Source: Candidatus Obscuribacterales bacterium (GTDB taxonomy: Bacteria; Cyanobacteriota; Vampirovibrionia; Obscuribacterales; Obscuribacteraceae). Taken from it: a stretch of 52,216 nt of DNA. Positions 49,710-52,216 of the stretch are shown here, in pieces (position 1 is the stretch's first letter; the number at the start of each line of letters is the position of its first letter). The position numbers were made by a program, and so were the translations under genes. The DNA lies in the NCBI GenBank assembly GCA_019748395.1, contig JAIEPM010000231.1, forward strand, positions 1-52,216, given 5' to 3'. The notes under the pieces are model-generated. The model saw nothing but the letters and a program-made list of their open reading frames with translations. It searched no databases and had not been told where the DNA came from.

Positions 49710-49779
49710 TTAAATGGTTTTTTACTGAAATGATTTTTATGATTGAATTTTAGTGTTCCCTGATTTTCTGCTGCGTAGT

Positions 49780-52110
49780 TTACAGCTTATTAGACTTGAT
49801 TTGAAGTGCGGGCGCTTCTTTTGACTTTTGAATAGCCCTCAAGAGCTGTTTTTGAATTCTTGCAAGTCTTTCCTGATTGCCCGACTTGAATAATTGCGGA
49901 TTCTCCTCAGCAGCTTGTTTTATTGAAATAGCGGCTTCGGCTTCTTGATGATTTGCAAGCAGCGCGCCGGCAAAGTCGAGAAGGTCATTTGCTGTGAAGA
50001 GCTGTTTTTTCTCCGCGAAAACTGTTCTGTAAGCCGCAAGACTCTTATCAAAATCTCTCATTCTGTTTGCCGCTCTGGCCAGAATAAGGTAGTCTTCGCT
50101 TTGCATGTCGCTTTTGCCGAAGCTATTGAATTGCTCTAGTGCTTCACTGCACTTGCCCCAGGCTAAATAATTGCGTGCCTGCAATCGACAGATCTCAAGG
50201 TCGGCAGGTGCGTAGCTTGCAGCTTCTTTCAAAAGCGATTCAGCTTCGGCGTATTTTTTTTCAATGCTTGCTATTTGAGCGAGCCCTTTTAAAGGCTCGG
50301 CCGAATTAGGAAAGCTGCTATGAGCCTTTTCCAGAGTGAGCTGGCTGAATTCTTTTTCTCCTGATAGAAGCTGAATTTTTGACAGCAGCATTCTGATGCT
50401 CAAATCCTTGGGATTGCGAGAAACGCATTCTTTAAGGAGAAGAATTGCGCCTTCATAGTTTTTTTGATGATTGAGGGCTCTGGCCAGCGCCAGTTTGGCA
50501 TCTACATTGGCAGGAGCAATTTGTAGTGCTTGCTGTGCCATTTCTATTGCCTGCCCGCTGTCGCTTTGCATGAGGAATGTTTTTGATAGCTCGCAAAGCG
50601 GCAGAGCTGAATTATTGCTTGTTTTAGAGATGCGTTCAAGCAAGTATCGCGATTCCGAGAGCTTGCCTTCCTGTCTGAAAAGGGCTGCCCGTGTTATCAG
50701 AGCGAGCTCGTTGTTTTTGTTCAGCTCCAGCGCCTTTCGGCTTGATTCTTCTGCTGTCTTAAAGTCACCTTCTCTGGCTGCCAGCCATGCATGTAAAGCT
50801 TTGGCATCATCACTTTGGGGAAACTTGAGCTCGATTGCATAGAGCTCTTCTGTTGCTTTGTCGTAACGGTTGCTGAATCCATAAAGTCCGGCTCTGTTCA
50901 GTAAGGCCGGCAAGTAATCCGGCTGTCCGGCCACTGCCTTATTAAATTGAGTCAAAGCCTCTTCGATTTTTCTTCTGTCGAAGAGCATCATTCCATATAA
51001 GTTGTGGATCTCGGACCTTTGAGAGGAGTTGGATTTTGCGTTTTTATTTTCAACAATTTTAAGGGCAGCTTTGAATTCGTTTCCTGCATCTTCAAATTCG
51101 CTGTTCATCAGTGAACACCAGGCAAGCGCAAGATGAGCGTATGGATTATCCATCTCTCTGTTGCGCCACGACTCCGCATGATCCCTGGCATTGGGCCAGT
51201 CATGCCTTTGTCCGTAAATACTCATCCATTGTTTCTGGATTTCTGCCGACTCGTTGTTCTGCTGGTAAGCTTGAAGTATGCTTTCCAGAGCATCTTGAGA
51301 TTTCCCATTTGCAAGGAGAAGTGCTGTTTGTTCTTCAAGCAGCACTGGATTTTTGGGATCATTTTCGAGTGCGCCGTTCAACTCAAGCAGAGCCTGATTG
51401 GCTCGTTGATCCTCGAAGAGCAATCGGGATAAGAGCACTCGAGCGGAATTGTTTTTGGGATCGGCTCTAAGCGCGTCATTCAACTGAAGATAAGCTTCGG
51501 CTTTGTCATTGTAGAGCATTGAAATTTGGGCAAGCCTGTATCGAGAGAGGCTATCCTCCGGATTTAGTGCAGCCGCTATTTTGAAGGCTTCTTCGGCTTT
51601 TTTCATTTCTCCTTGCGAGAAATAGATATTGCCCAGCATGGCTTGAGCTTCGTCAGCCAATGGATAACGGGCGCTAAGCTCTTCTGCAATCAACAATGCT
51701 TTCTGATACTGACCCTTTATATACTGAATGCGTGCCAGTCCGATCGGGGCGCGAAGATCTTTTGGAAATCTTTTTTGCGCAAACTGAAACAATTTTTCTG
51801 CTCTTTCGAAATCGGCAGCTTCCAGTGCCCCGTTTGCTTGACTCAAGCATTTCTTGAGCTGCGGGTCGCTTGGATCGAGATCCTTAACAGTTACCGGGAT
51901 TTCGTCACTGAGACCTTTTCGATCGATTGAATCTTTGAATATGGCATTGATTTTCGTCGATGACTTTGTTTTTTCAAGATCCGGAATTAGCGAAGGAAGA
52001 GCCTCTGCTGTTTTGAAACAGCTGCACAAAAAAGAAAGAGAAAGAGCCCTGCAGAGCAAGAAAAACTTGCCGGAATTGAATTTGCTGCTATTTGTTTTGC
52101 AAGAATCCAT
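49780..52110 (-). CDS. Large exported TPR-repeat protein
   Basis: About 776 aa from the ATG at 52110; a longer frame to 52182 would overlap the upstream gene more deeply and lacks a ribosome binding site. The signal peptide is KFFLLCRALSLSFLCSC followed by FKTAEA, with a possible lipobox-like LCSC. Residues 75-760 hold about 16-18 TPRs in a row (for example AEKLFQFAQKRFPKDLRAPIG, KAEEAFKIAAALNPEDSLSRY, AIEMAQQALQIAPANVDAKL). Its 5' end overlaps a probable MqnA-like stop by 23 bases, so it is co-transcribed with that gene. It likely works as a periplasmic or outer-membrane scaffold; partners are unknown. Confidence 0.85.
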   Translation of the reverse strand: MDSCKTNSSKFNSGKFFLLCRALSLSFLCSCFKTAEALPSLIPDLEKTKSSTKINAIFKDSIDRKGLSDEIPVTVKDLDPSDPQLKKCLSQANGALEAADFERAEKLFQFAQKRFPKDLRAPIGLARIQYIKGQYQKALLIAEELSARYPLADEAQAMLGNIYFSQGEMKKAEEAFKIAAALNPEDSLSRYRLAQISMLYNDKAEAYLQLNDALRADPKNNSARVLLSRLLFEDQRANQALLELNGALENDPKNPVLLEEQTALLLANGKSQDALESILQAYQQNNESAEIQKQWMSIYGQRHDWPNARDHAESWRNREMDNPYAHLALAWCSLMNSEFEDAGNEFKAALKIVENKNAKSNSSQRSEIHNLYGMMLFDRRKIEEALTQFNKAVAGQPDYLPALLNRAGLYGFSNRYDKATEELYAIELKFPQSDDAKALHAWLAAREGDFKTAEESSRKALELNKNNELALITRAALFRQEGKLSESRYLLERISKTSNNSALPLCELSKTFLMQSDSGQAIEMAQQALQIAPANVDAKLALARALNHQKNYEGAILLLKECVSRNPKDLSIRMLLSKIQLLSGEKEFSQLTLEKAHSSFPNSAEPLKGLAQIASIEKKYAEAESLLKEAASYAPADLEICRLQARNYLAWGKCSEALEQFNSFGKSDMQSEDYLILARAANRMRDFDKSLAAYRTVFAEKKQLFTANDLLDFAGALLANHQEAEAAISIKQAAEENPQLFKSGNQERLARIQKQLLRAIQKSKEAPALQIKSNKL

Positions 52111-52216
52111 GGTGCCGACATAGTTTGTCGAAAAGGGCGAGAGCTTCCGTGTGCTCGTCGCCCAACCGGTAGTCGAGTTCATTTAGATAATAGCAACTCA
52201 ATCGTTCTTCTTGCAG
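52088..52216 (-). CDS. C-terminal fragment of a probable MqnA-like protein
   Basis: The minus strand is open from the right edge to a TAG at 52088-52090, 42 residues in frame. The end reads LSCYYLNELDYRLGDEHTEA followed by LALFDKLCRHHGFL. That matches the C-terminal helix of MqnA chorismate dehydratase (a Y-L-x-x-L-x-Y-x-L-G pattern then an amphipathic helix). MqnA starts the futalosine route to menaquinone. The call rests on one short segment, so related solute-binding-like proteins are possible. The gene overlaps the TPR gene start by 23 bases. Confidence 0.5.
   Translation of the reverse strand: MQEERLSCYYLNELDYRLGDEHTEALALFDKLCRHHGFLQNK

Noticed and set aside
1-52216. tRNA or rRNA genes, insertion sequences, prophage, attachment sites
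   Set aside because: None recognised: no transposase or integrase frames and no cloverleaf-like or rRNA-like sequence was noticed, though short tRNAs cannot be fully excluded without a scan.

Overview
The window (about 52 kb, near 48-50% GC by eye) reads like a chromosomal segment of a non-photosynthetic relative of Cyanobacteria, most like Melainabacteria/Vampirovibrionia of the Obscuribacterales type. This is inference from gene content: giant cytoplasmic helical proteins with PKPGE-type repeats, many exported TPR proteins, scattered Tad-like pseudopilins, and widely dispersed single housekeeping genes. No rRNA, tRNA, CRISPR array, insertion sequence or prophage gene was seen, so this looks like host chromosome and not a mobile island.

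Layout. 1-3.7 kb: edge of an unknown gene, a gamma-carbonic-anhydrase-fold protein, a small hypothetical and mutS2. 3.8-4.9 kb: a small secreted protein and a 670-base non-coding stretch full of inverted and direct repeats. 4.9-8.4 kb: three minor pilin genes (PilV-, PilW- and PilX-like) closed by a strong terminator. 8.9-17.0 kb: two very large helical proteins (1653 and 966 aa) with glycine-rich C-terminal parts and no known function. 17.1-19.5 kb: a DPM-like glycosyltransferase overlapping a multi-pass membrane protein, plausibly a polyprenyl-phosphate-sugar pathway. 19.5-23.5 kb: suhB-like phosphatase and divergent ileS, the latter behind a long leader with a terminator-like hairpin.

24.0-36.4 kb is the most unusual region: seven minus-strand genes in a row, read as HK-TPR fusion, second histidine kinase, two TadE-like proteins, a 1280-aa TadG-like protein, an exported HMA(CxxC)-TPR protein and a diheme c-type lipoprotein. 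Spacings are short, so they may act together as a sensor-controlled surface or envelope assembly with metal and redox parts. That link is inference from order only.

36.4-39.3 kb: an apparently exported formylglycine-generating enzyme divergent from its likely substrate, an arylsulfatase. 39.4-42.6 kb: PlsC acyltransferase, a small exported TPR protein, a lone PotC permease and a MoaC-MoaB fusion. 42.6-45.8 kb: a cluster fitting iron-sulfur cluster assembly and repair (DUF1858/ScdA_N-like protein, hemerythrin-like protein, YgfZ-TPR fusion, A-type carrier). 46-48.5 kb: an epimerase interrupted by one in-frame stop, a rhodanese with a divergent HxlR regulator, and a GNAT acetyltransferase. 48.5-52.2 kb: two TPR genes, the second with a damaged-looking N-terminus, behind the 3' end of a probable MqnA-like gene.
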